From assembly GCF_000304475.1 (NCBI RefSeq), contig NC_018948.1, positions 434,001 to 498,000 on the forward strand: a stretch of DNA of 64,000 nucleotides. Direction: 5' to 3'. The notes under the pieces were generated by a model. The model was not told the origin of the DNA, searched no databases, and saw only the letters and a list, made by a program, of their open reading frames with translations. A program made the translations under genes and the position numbers. The stretch is from Kazachstania africana CBS 2517 (taxonomy: Eukaryota > Ascomycota > Saccharomycetes > Saccharomycetales > Saccharomycetaceae). Shown in pieces: positions 30,042 through 39,465 of the stretch. Position 1 is the stretch's first letter; every line of letters starts with the position of its first letter.

Positions 30042-31271
30042 TCATTCTTCCAATATGTTATATAATTTGCGGATGTGGAATCTAACGAGAAATTGTTCTC
30101 TGGACAAATTTCTGACTGTCTTGACAAACAGATCTAGTGTTAAGATGCCCTTATTCAATAGATTAACACATAATTTAATTGAATCATCTAGTGCATAATC
30201 TTTGCAAACCATATCGTAGATTTGTTTCATAGCGACAGTTTCGTGGACTATCACATCATCATAGACTTTATTTAATTGCTTATCTTCAAATTTCTTAAGA
30301 TCATTGATCTTTTCATGTAATTGAATCGAATAGTTTTTGATTATATTTTGGAAATTTTCTATAGAATTAGTCTCAAAATCCAAATTATTTTTGATGCTTG
30401 TTACTAAATTTGAAGTATCAAACCTGTTTAATTCATTTGTGATAAGATTCTTTTCATTTTCACTAATGACACCTATTAAATCATTCAAATTTGACAGTAT
30501 GGCATCATGCGAATTTGTTCTTTGTTCTTGGTCCATGAAATCAGGAACCTCTGAATGTTCTTTCTTGTTAACTTTGGCAACTCTTGCCAATTCTACTTTT
30601 GGACTATTCGTGACGGTGGGTCTTGTAGGTATCTTTGACGGTGTATTTGAAGGTAATCGTTCTGGTATAGGGGGTGGCGAAAGGACCTCATTACGACGAG
30701 TATGACCAGGTGGTAATTCTGGCAGAGGTGGGGGTGTAGCATCCAATTTTAGCTTTTGCAATTGGTGCGATATATCATGAGGTTTTGGTGGTAGTATTGG
30801 AGGTGCTCTCTCTGCTATGAATAAACTTTCATGATCTAATATATTTAGCAGACCCATTAAACAGTCATGTAAAGTACATTGAGGCTTTTCGAAACACGGC
30901 AAGTAGATGGTCCCATTAGAATCGACATGAGGACCTAGATTTATTTTCAATTGGGTACCCAGGGTTTCCATGTTAATATTTACAATTGGATGCTCACTTG
31001 GATAATTTACTGGTACCCATATGAGAAAGGGGACTTGTAAATTGGTGACAGTGTTCGTAAAATCACCGTATATACATAGTAACAGATTTGACTTACCTTG
31101 GTAATCTGTGAAAACTCTGGTTCTTGGTCTTAAATTTTTGAAATGAGATAAAATAAGTAAAGAATCGTTAAATATCTGTCTAGAGTTATTTGAATAGATT
31201 TGGTTAGAAACTTGGAATAACCATTTAACCACCGAATCTGGGATACCAGTGTTATTATTAGACACAGACAT
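30042..31271 (-). CDS. STP22: ESCRT-I subunit Stp22/Vps23 (TSG101)
   Basis: ESCRT-I component that binds ubiquitinated cargo and sorts it into multivesicular bodies. The 409-residue product (S. cerevisiae 385) has an N-terminal UEV domain at about residues 10-160 (LLCIYGDFTN, PFLIWVPVNYP, with GTIYLPCFEKPQ near the end), a proline-rich linker at about residues 160-225, a coiled coil at about 255-340 and the C-terminal steadiness box (FVKTVRNLSREQFLVRFHIRKL). The first ATG is used. It diverges from VMA9 across only about 130 bp. Gene order ILV6-STP22-VMA9-LDB16-PGS1 is that of S. cerevisiae chromosome III. Confidence 0.96.
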   Translation of the reverse strand: MSVSNNNTGIPDSVVKWLFQVSNQIYSNNSRQIFNDSLLILSHFKNLRPRTRVFTDYQGKSNLLLCIYGDFTNTVTNLQVPFLIWVPVNYPSEHPIVNINMETLGTQLKINLGPHVDSNGTIYLPCFEKPQCTLHDCLMGLLNILDHESLFIAERAPPILPPKPHDISHQLQKLKLDATPPPLPELPPGHTRRNEVLSPPPIPERLPSNTPSKIPTRPTVTNSPKVELARVAKVNKKEHSEVPDFMDQEQRTNSHDAILSNLNDLIGVISENEKNLITNELNRFDTSNLVTSIKNNLDFETNSIENFQNIIKNYSIQLHEKINDLKKFEDKQLNKVYDDVIVHETVAMKQIYDMVCKDYALDDSIKLCVNLLNKGILTLDLFVKTVRNLSREQFLVRFHIRKLYNILEE

Positions 31272-31402
31272 AGGCTAATGGACCTTTGTAGTGTATTTCT
31301 TGTATTATTTATAAATTTTTATAAAAAGCGACGATGGGCTCTACTTTTAAATCTTACAAAATTAATTGCTACTTTCACTACTAAGAAAGATAGGAAACAA
31401 GA

Positions 31403-31764
31403 ATGAGCTTGTATGTACTATATGGCACAGTTGATGAGGCTGTTTAGCAACATGTTTATGGATACTAACATGATACTGATGAGGACAGTTATACGGTTGT
31501 TGGAGTGTTGTTGGTAGTCGTAATTTCCTCCTGTATATTTTGGACGATAGCACCAAAGGAGAATCAAACGTATGTAGGAAAATGATAGTATGAGTACTGA
31601 ATGTTATTGGAAGAAGAAGGATACTAACATGAATTGAATACAGTGTTTGGAGGAGTACTGTGATCCTCTCCATGGCCATGATGTACCTGATGTGGGCCAT
31701 AACGTATTTGTGCCAACTGCATCCATTAGTATTTCCAAGACGTTCAGATATGAGAGCTGAATAA
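31403..31764 (+). CDS. VMA9: V-ATPase V0 subunit e, three exons
   Basis: Small hydrophobic subunit of the vacuolar H+-ATPase membrane sector. The gene is split and cannot be seen as one ORF. Exon 1 is 31403-31410 (8 nt), exon 2 is 31489-31569, exon 3 is 31644-31764. Intron 1 (31411-31488, 78 nt) and intron 2 (31570-31643, 74 nt) both begin GTATGT, contain TACTAAC (31463-31469 and 31622-31628) and end in CAG. The spliced 69-residue product begins MSFYTVVGV and contains APKENQTVWRSTVIL and MYLMWAITYLCQLHPLV, aligning along its whole length with S. cerevisiae Vma9 (73 aa), which also has two introns. There are two membrane segments. The position between STP22 and LDB16 is conserved. Confidence 0.95.
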
Positions 31765-32184
31765 TAACAAGATTTGGTAGTTGACTAATAATAAGACACG
31801 AGAGGGGAAATAGCAAGATGTGCAAGCGATCAGTGCTCACCGGTGCAACTATGTAAAACAATAACTAACTAATTAAATAAATAAATGAAATGTATGCATA
31901 CACCTATTAATATGGATTACACGTGAACTAATCCAAATCATAGACAATATACACGATAGCCCAACAGAGAAAAACCGTTATAATTGTATCAGTTTAAAGA
32001 ACAGTCATCTCTGCCAGCTTTATCTTCTCCTTAAACAGAACCCATTATTCCATGGAGACAATACGAACGTGGGGCAGAAGTAGGAGATTCTCACACAGTC
32101 CATCAACCATGACGACTGTCATACTACGATCTGTGTGTTGATGATTCTTTAAATCAATTGAAGAGAGAAACGTTCAAAACTTCG
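31765..32184. other. Intergenic VMA9-LDB16
   Basis: 420 bases, AT-rich, with no supported gene. It holds the VMA9 3' flank and the LDB16 promoter. Confidence 0.6.
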
Positions 32185-33090
32185 ATGCAATCAAATTTTT
32201 TTACATTGAGCTCTTTATATAGAAAAAAAAAGAGGATCCGGGTAGCATTGAGGGCGGCTTTCAAAAGAGAGTGGAATAAACAAGAGATGTTTGAAGATTG
32301 TTTAGGTCTTGATGAGCGAGAGAGTGTGAGTGAGATGAGTACATGGGGCGTGTTTACCATGCTGTTGCACTGGTGCAAGACTTATACGGTTGATATGGCT
32401 GCGTATTTGGTGGTTAATGTGTTGTTTGTTCCATTAAACATTGCCACAGATTTATTCTTCCGTCTATGTTTACTACCATTCAATTTGATTTTGAAAGTGT
32501 TCTTGCTGGATTCTCACGCAGATTTGACGAGGATATTCAAGAATCAACTCTCGCTTTGGAATAATTATATCATAATACTGACCACCATACAATATTTACT
32601 CGTCGTGCTGATCTTTACTCTCGTAATGGGGATCATGACAGGTTCATTCCTATCCTTATGCCATGCTCTGTTTAGGATACCGAACATTTACATCCATATC
32701 AATCTCAATCTTTTCAAATGGCTCAATATCAAACAATCTTCAAAGACATCACCATCAGCTGATGATATAGATGACCAAGTCTCTGACAAATCCCCATCGG
32801 CTACTCCCCTAGCATATAGATTCCCTCATAGGCACACAAATACAGGGTCTGCCACTAAGAATGAAATCATGCAAATTGCATCGAAGCTACCAAGCGATTT
32901 CTTTAATAGAGAAGATATTAATCAAGATTTTACGGGCTACCAGACTCCGTTACATTCAAGGTCTAACTCGATATCCATGTCGGATTCGTCAATGACAATG
33001 CTCTTCAACGATGATTCGATGAATGCCAACACGTTGAGAACAAGTGAAACCACTGTAATTAACAGGAAACCGATCTTGAAAAAAGGCTAA
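32185..33090 (+). CDS. LDB16: Lipid droplet assembly factor Ldb16
   Basis: Ldb16 works with the seipin Sei1 at ER-lipid droplet contacts. Identification rests mainly on position (VMA9-here-PGS1, as YCL005W) and on architecture. A hydrophobic N-terminal region (AAYLVVNVLFVPLNIATDLFF ... LCLLPFNLILKVFLL) and a second membrane stretch (YIIILTTIQYLLVVLIFTLVMG) are followed by a Ser/Thr-rich cytosolic tail with HSRSNSISMSDSSMTM and a Lys-rich end. From ATG 32185 the product has 301 residues. The ATG at 32335 (MSTWGVFTML, 251 residues) is closer to the S. cerevisiae length (256) and may be the true start. Sequence conservation is weak in this family. Confidence 0.75.
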   Translation: MQSNFFTLSSLYRKKKRIRVALRAAFKREWNKQEMFEDCLGLDERESVSEMSTWGVFTMLLHWCKTYTVDMAAYLVVNVLFVPLNIATDLFFRLCLLPFNLILKVFLLDSHADLTRIFKNQLSLWNNYIIILTTIQYLLVVLIFTLVMGIMTGSFLSLCHALFRIPNIYIHINLNLFKWLNIKQSSKTSPSADDIDDQVSDKSPSATPLAYRFPHRHTNTGSATKNEIMQIASKLPSDFFNREDINQDFTGYQTPLHSRSNSISMSDSSMTMLFNDDSMNANTLRTSETTVINRKPILKKG

Positions 33091-33217
33091 ACTGGTTGTT
33101 TTTATAACTTACACATGATACAGAGAGTGGAAAAAAATAAATAAAAAAAGGAACTAACAACACAACTCTGCCATCACAACGTCGTACGCAAAACGCAAAG
33201 ACAATATAAATGTATAT

Positions 33218-34672
33218 ATGCATACCGTATTTAAAAGGACTCTAATGGATTCGTATATTAATAGATTACAAACTAATTTCAATAAATTTTTGAAAACAAA
33301 GTTTTATGTTAACGCAAACCAAATACAAATATTGACAAATCCTACAGATTTTTATAATCATTTGAAATTTAAAATACTTCATTCAAAAGATAGAATTTTC
33401 CTATCGTCACTATATTTGGGGAAAAATGAAACTGAATTGGTTGAAACTATTTCGAAAGCTTTGAATTCAAATCCTAATTTGAAAGTTTATTTACTTTTCG
33501 ATGGACTACGCTCCACTAGAGAAAAAAACTTCTCTTCTGCCACCTTGCTGTCAAATCTCATTGCCAAACATGATCATGATAGGGTGTTTGTATCACTTTA
33601 TTTCAATCCTAGCTTTAATTCCAGCATTTGGAAAGATAAATTGATTCCTAAGAGATTCAATGAGATCTTCGGTTTACAACATATGAAATTTTATGGATTC
33701 GATAACGATTACGTTATGCTATCTGGAGCTAATCTGTCTGATGACTATTTCAAAAATAGGCAAGACAGGTACTACTGTTTCCAATCCACTGGGCTCAACA
33801 ATTATTATTTCAGATTACATAGATTGGTGTCCTCATTGTCTTATAAATTATATCCAAATAAAAATTCTAAAACTGGTTTCAATCTTAGTTGGAATTCAGA
33901 AACTGTTCCTGAGCCCATTGCATTGAATAAAAGAAAGTTTCTAAAATATTCTTCAAAATTACTAGAGAATTTTATGAATCAAGAAATCAAGCAGCAAGAT
34001 GATGTCAAAAATAAGGACACAATAGTCTATCCAATTTCATCATTTGTCCCTTTGTTTCATAAATATCAGGATAAATCAAATGAAAAAATCTCGATAATGT
34101 CAATTTTTAATACTATCCAAAAGACTGATAATTTAAACTGGGTTTTTACTACGGGCTATTTCAATCCAATCAAATCTTTACAACGTATTCTAATTAATTC
34201 TCAAGTATCAAATTCTCATGTGATAACTGCTTCGAAATTTGCTAATAGTTTCTATCAATCTCGTGGAATTTCAAAAGATATACCCAACGCTTACCTTTAT
34301 TTAACATATAAATTTTACAAAAATGTGGAGCGCAATGACAAATTGGACCAAATTCATATAAAAGAATGGCAGAATGGTATAATACACCAACCAAATGGCT
34401 GGTCGTATCATGCAAAAGGTGTATGGCTCTTAGATCAAATAAGTAAAATGCCATTTTTAACTGTTATCGGCTCATCAAATTACACTAACAGATCATATTC
34501 ATTAGACTTGGAGACAAATTTAGTATTAATAACCACAGATACCGGGCTACGTGAAAGGATGAATGATGAAGTTCAGAATATCCTCAATTATTCGGAGGAT
34601 ATCCAGTTACGTAAACTAAAGATCAATAATAATGTTAAAATTTTAACTAGTATATTTAATAGATTACTATAG
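33218..34672 (+). CDS. PGS1: Phosphatidylglycerophosphate synthase
   Basis: Makes phosphatidylglycerol phosphate from CDP-diacylglycerol and glycerol 3-phosphate, the committed step to cardiolipin, in mitochondria. It is a phospholipase D superfamily enzyme with two HKD motifs: HMKFYGFD at residues 155-162 and HAKGVWLLD from residue 398. The 484-residue product (S. cerevisiae 521) has a basic N-terminus consistent with mitochondrial targeting; ATG 33245 (MDSYINRL) is an alternative start. It lies between LDB16 and the YCL002C homologue as in S. cerevisiae. Its last 17 bases overlap the convergent neighbour. Confidence 0.95.
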   Translation: MHTVFKRTLMDSYINRLQTNFNKFLKTKFYVNANQIQILTNPTDFYNHLKFKILHSKDRIFLSSLYLGKNETELVETISKALNSNPNLKVYLLFDGLRSTREKNFSSATLLSNLIAKHDHDRVFVSLYFNPSFNSSIWKDKLIPKRFNEIFGLQHMKFYGFDNDYVMLSGANLSDDYFKNRQDRYYCFQSTGLNNYYFRLHRLVSSLSYKLYPNKNSKTGFNLSWNSETVPEPIALNKRKFLKYSSKLLENFMNQEIKQQDDVKNKDTIVYPISSFVPLFHKYQDKSNEKISIMSIFNTIQKTDNLNWVFTTGYFNPIKSLQRILINSQVSNSHVITASKFANSFYQSRGISKDIPNAYLYLTYKFYKNVERNDKLDQIHIKEWQNGIIHQPNGWSYHAKGVWLLDQISKMPFLTVIGSSNYTNRSYSLDLETNLVLITTDTGLRERMNDEVQNILNYSEDIQLRKLKINNNVKILTSIFNRLL

Positions 34673-35414
34673 TTTTATTATTGTATAAGAATTGCTGCTG
34701 ATATAATACTATCAGCATATTAATTAATCTAATTAATGTCACAAAGAGGACTTCACTATTGAATGGTAGTTGAAATTGAAAATTATTCTTGTTTTCCACT
34801 AATATTCCCAGGACTATTATTATATTAGATATGATGGAAAATTTTATGAAATTAATCGACATACCTTTACAACTTCTTGTCATCCAATTGATACAGATTT
34901 GTGGCCACAGACTACCAATCTTGAGCAACTGGGTCAGGGTCCACGTTATATCAAAATGATCTAGAACAAACAATTTACCGGACTTTATTTTAAATATTAT
35001 TATGATGCTTACTACAAAAAGAAGCCAAAATGTTCCAATAACAATTCTACAAATTGTAGAGTACCCCTGGAATTCATGTTTTGTCCTATAATACAAACGT
35101 AACTGTCTATCTACTAAGAATAATCCAACGAGCCTTGATACTTCTAAAATTATTAAAACATTTGAAATCACACTTGATAATGATTCAGTTTCGAACCAAA
35201 CAGGATACCTCAGCATTAACTGAGATCTGGCGGTTGTATTGAACTGATAATTAGTCGAGTAATATATAGATGCGATGCATATCAAAGTCTCCAATATATA
35301 GTAATCATACGAGATGCCGTATATTGACTTATGCAACCTATTGAATCGTATTTGTGATTGAAGAGCAAACACATTCAGCAACTGCGATATGAATTGTGTT
35401 AACCTTAGAATCAT
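34656..35414 (-). CDS. PQ-loop membrane protein (YCL002C homologue)
   Basis: 252-residue protein with about seven hydrophobic segments. Two PQ-loop-like motifs are visible: LQSQIRFNRLHKSIYGIS near residue 18 and SLWPQICINWMTRSCKGMS near residue 187. This is the architecture of cystinosin-type lysosomal/vacuolar amino acid transporters, but the substrate of the yeast protein is unknown to me. Position next to PGS1 on the opposite strand matches YCL002C. The start is the first ATG. A GTATGT upstream (minus strand, 35585-35590) could suggest an extra exon but no branch point supports it. The reading frame overlaps the PGS1 3' end by 17 bp. Confidence 0.8.
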   Translation of the reverse strand: MILRLTQFISQLLNVFALQSQIRFNRLHKSIYGISYDYYILETLICIASIYYSTNYQFNTTARSQLMLRYPVWFETESLSSVISNVLIILEVSRLVGLFLVDRQLRLYYRTKHEFQGYSTICRIVIGTFWLLFVVSIIIIFKIKSGKLFVLDHFDITWTLTQLLKIGSLWPQICINWMTRSCKGMSINFIKFSIISNIIIVLGILVENKNNFQFQLPFNSEVLFVTLIRLINMLIVLYQQQFLYNNKTIVIY

Positions 35415-36094
35415 TAAATGGCTTTTTATTTATCACGTAGTGAAGAAATTTTTCGAACTGCTTTATTCCGTATATCTTTTATTTCATATTGATTAAATGT
35501 CAAACGATGACATGGATAATGAAATTGCACCGTCTTTTATGTACTGAGAAAACCCATTGTGACCAGCATTCTATCCAAACGAAGACATACTTTTGAATCT
35601 TGCGTTCGAACTTCTGTTTCCCTTATCGAGTACATGACACTAGTCGATTACATAATTACAATTTATTAAATACTAAATGAGATGAGCTACAAAGAAATAG
35701 TTAACATGGCTAGACGTGCTATCGTACGTTGAAGCTGATCAAGGTAACTCGTCCATCCTGCAGTAGGCTGTAAATACCTCTTTAGTATTTGTACACTCCC
35801 GAGTGTCAGAAGTATCATGAGAGCGGAAAGAGTATTGGACCATAAACCCGCCGCAGAGATGATCTTCTAACGTATAGTAAAACTCAGTGCTACTTCAAGC
35901 ATTATCGTCATATCTATATATGTGAACTATCTTTTTCTTGCCATTTGACTTCATGTCATAATAATTAGGGTGCACTAATTAATAAGCGATTTATTAGTGA
36001 CACCCCAAAACTAACAAAATTCTATATAAAGAGAGATGTGAATAAAACGTTGGTTTTGGTCAGCAAATGTCGTAGTAGCTAAAACCAAGTCAAG
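35415..36094. other. Intergenic 680 bp, YCL002C homologue / DOM34
   Basis: Divergent promoter region. In S. cerevisiae RER1 occupies this side of the centromere; no RER1 remnant is readable here. A TATATAAA box is at 36023-36030, and the hairpin leader of DOM34 is listed separately. No centromere-like CDEI plus CDEIII arrangement is visible. Confidence 0.55.
36050..36088 (+). promoter_or_regulatory. Hairpin with minimal uORF in front of DOM34
   Basis: TTGGTTTTGGT (36050-36060) can pair with GCTAAAACCAA (36078-36088) as an 11-bp stem including two G-U pairs. The loop contains ATG TCG TAG (36067-36075), a two-codon upstream ORF. The stem ends six bases before the DOM34 ATG at 36095. Whether the transcript starts upstream of it is not known, since the TATA box is only about 20 bp away. 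Confidence 0.45.
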
Positions 36095-37249
36095 ATGAAG
36101 TTATTAGATTTAGTTGATAGCTCGAATGAAACTAGAGTTAAGCTGACACCCGAGAATAAGGATGATCTTTTTACAATCTATCAGATAATTGATCCAAACG
36201 ATGAGATTATCATAAAGAAGCAGTTTAAACAGTCTGATTCCGATAAGAGTGATCTATTGTCCATGCGTCTAAAGATTATTTCTTTCGAATTTGACATAAA
36301 GGATGAATACTTACGGTATAAGGCAATAACTGTGCCGATGGGTGGTAATCAAAAAACAGATTATCCTATTGGGAAATTTATCAGTTTCAATATCGTTTAT
36401 AACCACGTAATAACAATCTTTAAGGATGAGGATAATAAATTGAACAAGTATGCTAAGAAGTTGATCAACGAATCCATTGAAGATAATTTTGAAATCGGTG
36501 CAATAGTATTACAAGATGGGATTGCCCATATCTGTGAATTGAATAGTCTTTCAGTGGTGATGAGACAAAAAGTTTCAGTAAATAGCAAGAAGAAGAAAAC
36601 TACTGAAAATGAAGTTGAAACACAAGAATTCTACCAAGTAATTTATGATTCCATGTTAAATCAATTAAGTTTGAACGATTTGAAATGTTTCCTAATATGT
36701 AGTCCTGGTTTCTATGCAGAGACTTTGTTCAAATTTATAGAAAAGAAGGCTACTGAGACAAATAATACTGATATTTTGAACAATTTAAACATCTTTGTCG
36801 TGGCACATTGTTCTAACGGTTATCTACAGGGAATCGATGAAGTTTTGAGAAATCCAAAGTACACAGAAGTTATTGGGGATACAAAACTAATCAAGGATGT
36901 CAAACTTTTCGGTGAATTTATGGAACATTTAAACCTTGATGACTCCTTTGCATGGTATGGCGAATTTGAAATATTTAAAGCCGTTGAACAAGATGCTGTT
37001 GAAACACTTTTGATGACAGACACAATGATGAAGAGTAATGATATACATAAAAGAGAGAGATATATGGACTTAATTGAAACTGTTGAAAATAATGGTGGCA
37101 AAGTTGTCATCTTCAGTTCATTGAACGGAACTGGTGAAGAATTAAATAAGTTAGATGGTATTGCATGTATACTAAAGTACGCTTTACCAAATCTTGATGA
37201 GGATTATGATGAAAACGACGAGAAGGAAAAGGAAGAAGAAGAAAACTAG
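36095..37249 (+). CDS. DOM34: Ribosome rescue factor Dom34/Pelota
   Basis: eRF1-like protein that with Hbs1 splits stalled ribosomes in no-go and non-stop decay. The 384-residue product (S. cerevisiae 386) shows the Pelota arrangement: Lsm-like N-terminal domain (residues 1-130) with LTPENKDDLFTIYQIIDPND, a central domain (about 135-265) lacking the GGQ hydrolysis motif of eRF1, and a C-terminal domain with AWYGEFEIFKAVEQDAVETLLMTD. It ends in an acidic tail. In S. cerevisiae DOM34 (YNL001W) is the last gene before CEN14; here the next gene is CDC10, directly on the other side of CEN3 in S. cerevisiae. Confidence 0.97.
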   Translation: MKLLDLVDSSNETRVKLTPENKDDLFTIYQIIDPNDEIIIKKQFKQSDSDKSDLLSMRLKIISFEFDIKDEYLRYKAITVPMGGNQKTDYPIGKFISFNIVYNHVITIFKDEDNKLNKYAKKLINESIEDNFEIGAIVLQDGIAHICELNSLSVVMRQKVSVNSKKKKTTENEVETQEFYQVIYDSMLNQLSLNDLKCFLICSPGFYAETLFKFIEKKATETNNTDILNNLNIFVVAHCSNGYLQGIDEVLRNPKYTEVIGDTKLIKDVKLFGEFMEHLNLDDSFAWYGEFEIFKAVEQDAVETLLMTDTMMKSNDIHKRERYMDLIETVENNGGKVVIFSSLNGTGEELNKLDGIACILKYALPNLDEDYDENDEKEKEEEEN

Positions 37250-37352
37250 CATTATTTTTAAATTAATTATTTTACTTGTCATTTTTACATAATATCATTA
37301 ATTTAGAACAAAAATAATTAATACTTACATTATATATAAAATAATTGGAGCT
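37250..37352. other. Ancestral centromere position, apparently without centromere
   Basis: 103 bp between DOM34 and the convergent CDC10, very AT-rich. It has no RTCACRTG (CDEI) and no CCGAAA core (CDEIII) on either strand. In S. cerevisiae this is the junction that carries CEN3 or CEN14. Confidence 0.75.
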
Positions 37353-38354
37353 TTAATGTTGATACATTGGGTTATTTTGCATTTGAGTGGAAGCACGATT
37401 GTTAGCATTTTCCTTCAATGCAATTAATTGTCTTGCTCTGAATTTTTCATAATGAACAAACGCGGTAGTCTCGATCAAATCTTGTAGATGAGTTCTAATT
37501 AAGAATTCTCTTAAATAGACAAATTCACATTGATTTATATCTTCAATATTAATTGCACCCCAACGCGTTTTTCTGCCTCTTACTAATTCACCGTTGATTT
37601 CAATTTCCTTTTCTGAACCAACGACAGCGAATGGAATTATTGATCTTATACTACTATTTAATCCTAATTCATCTTCTGTTAAATCTTCTGAATCGTATGG
37701 ATAAATGTTCAAACTATGTTTCTTGAAGTCGTCTTGTAAAAGCTGTCTAAATGATTCTCTTTCATCAATTGTTAAAGTGTCAGCTTTACCAATAACTGGA
37801 ATAACATTAGCAACTTCTGTTAGACGTTTCAAAGTAGCAACGTCTAAGGGAGTAAGACCTTTACCTTTAGAAGATAATGAAGGTTCTAAAAAGTAGAGAA
37901 TGGCATGTACTCTTGTATCCTTAATAATTCTTTCCCTTTGTGCCGTTAGTTCTTTACGTAAATATTGTGAATGTTGTTCTTTAATGTATTTAACAATAGG
38001 ATCCCAGACTTTATTATTGTTTATTTGGTCGCCAAAGCCTGGAGTATCGATGAGATTGATATTTAAACGAACTCTATCTTCGATAAGTGAATGTGATGAA
38101 ATTTTAATTTCTGTAGTCTTTGAAATTGGCAGCTGTGAAATATCTTCGGCTGATTCAGAATCTATTAGATGAGAGGAGAATAGAGAGTTAATTAATGTAC
38201 TTTTACCTAGACCAGAATGACCCACGACCATTATATTGAATTGGAAGCCTCTTTTCAAAAGTCTGTGTTCGATTTGGTTTGTGATGGTGTCAAAACCAAC
38301 GTAAGATGTTGGCTTGACAGAATTGGATGTTTCTGATGAGATAGATGATGCCAT
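37353..38354 (-). CDS. CDC10: Septin Cdc10
   Basis: GTP-binding septin that forms the centre of the hetero-octameric rod at the bud neck. The 333-residue product (S. cerevisiae 322) starts MASSISSE and enters the conserved YVGFDTITNQIEHRLLKRGFQFNIMVVG. P-loop GHSGLGKS at residues 45-52, switch II DTPGFGD, and the G4-like motif GKADTL are present. Like S. cerevisiae Cdc10 it lacks the C-terminal coiled coil of other septins. It is convergent with DOM34 and divergent from MRPL32 (YCR002C-YCR003W order). A Reb1-type site lies in the shared promoter. Confidence 0.98.
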   Translation of the reverse strand: MASSISSETSNSVKPTSYVGFDTITNQIEHRLLKRGFQFNIMVVGHSGLGKSTLINSLFSSHLIDSESAEDISQLPISKTTEIKISSHSLIEDRVRLNINLIDTPGFGDQINNNKVWDPIVKYIKEQHSQYLRKELTAQRERIIKDTRVHAILYFLEPSLSSKGKGLTPLDVATLKRLTEVANVIPVIGKADTLTIDERESFRQLLQDDFKKHSLNIYPYDSEDLTEDELGLNSSIRSIIPFAVVGSEKEIEINGELVRGRKTRWGAINIEDINQCEFVYLREFLIRTHLQDLIETTAFVHYEKFRARQLIALKENANNRASTQMQNNPMYQH

Positions 38355-38854
38355 GACAGTACGCTTGGGCTGGAAGTCGCTGAGTCTCGTGAACGGTAGA
38401 TCTAAAACTGCTTGTCAATAATAAATAGTGATTGTTGATATTGTGGCATATCTGCTTAGAAAAAAATTGATCTTACCAAAGTCGAGAAAAATGGCATTAG
38501 ACGCGTGAAAGACAAAATTAGATTTGTGTTACCCGGAAAAGTATAAATACTACGTAAAACTTCTAACAAATTTGTATATAAAAGGTGGTGAGGACTGCAC
38601 CACATCATTCAAAGCCTCATAATGTCCCTCAACAGCATATAATATATGAAGAACTGGTCCAATAGGGTTGCGGCAGTTTGATAGCAGCTTTCGTGATGAT
38701 TCTTTTAACGAGAGAATGGGGTCTTCGTGCACAACGATTGTGGTGCGTGGAGGGTCAAGCCGGCAGAGTCTAGGAGTTTTAAGGAATAGAGAGATCTTCA
38801 GTAAAGTTATTACTACAGCTCGTACTTTCAAGTGTGGGTAAGCACTTATGTGGG
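38355..38854. other. Divergent promoter CDC10 / MRPL32
   Basis: 500 bases. TTACCCG at 38529-38535 is a Reb1-type site (minus orientation). No other gene is supported; the frame upstream of MRPL32 is closed by a stop at 38780. Confidence 0.6.
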
Positions 38855-39247
38855 ATGTCGTTAGCTGTGAGATCTAGTGTAATTGAAGTGGTAAGAAGTG
38901 TGTTGGTGTTGAAGAACTGGGGGATATTGCTGGCAGCACCAAAGAAGAAGACATCACACAAGAAAAAGAGGCAGAGATTTTTAAGTAATGCCAATAATAA
39001 CGTCGAATTCAAGAACAATTTGAATCGTTGTCCCTCATGTGGCCATTATAAGAGAAGCAATACGCTGTGCATGTTTTGTGTGAATCAAGTACGTTTCCTT
39101 TGGAAGAATCATAATAAACCAGAAGAAATTGTAAAAGAAGTTGATAGAGTAGTTTATCCCGGCAAAAAAGATACTCAATTTATTAAGAAATTGAAAGATA
39201 AGGACAGTTATTTGAAAAAGAGAATGAGAACGTTACCAATTGATTAG
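38855..39247 (+). CDS. MRPL32: Mitochondrial ribosomal protein bL32m
   Basis: Component of the mitochondrial 54S large subunit. The ATG at 38855 gives 130 residues, shorter than the S. cerevisiae precursor (183), mainly through a shorter presequence. The mature domain begins around GILLAAPKKKTSHKKKRQRF. A zinc-ribbon CPSCGHYKRSNTLCMFC carries the four cysteines, and the end YPGKKDTQFIKKLKDKDSYLKKRMRTL matches the family. In yeast the precursor is matured by the m-AAA protease. Its neighbours CDC10 and YCP4 match YCR002C-YCR003W-YCR004C. Confidence 0.92.
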   Translation: MSLAVRSSVIEVVRSVLVLKNWGILLAAPKKKTSHKKKRQRFLSNANNNVEFKNNLNRCPSCGHYKRSNTLCMFCVNQVRFLWKNHNKPEEIVKEVDRVVYPGKKDTQFIKKLKDKDSYLKKRMRTLPID

Positions 39248-39465
39248 GATGCAATTGGTAATCCCTTGTAATTAAAAATGATTATTATACAGTATTGATC
39301 GTGTAAATAATATAAGAAATAAGTTAATTTATTTGTATTAAAATATTAAAGGTACACAGTAGCAATTTTTGCAGGGAAGAAGACGTAGAAATTATGTTCG
39401 CGTATAAATAGATATTATTGTTTGTTTTGCTCATACTTTTTTTCCTTTGATCTCTCTCTTTTTTC

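Noticed and set aside
35585..35640. Possible upstream exon of the YCL002C homologue (GTATGT donor on minus strand)
   Set aside because: No TACTAAC-type branch point before the acceptor, and the ORF already begins with a complete first PQ-loop.
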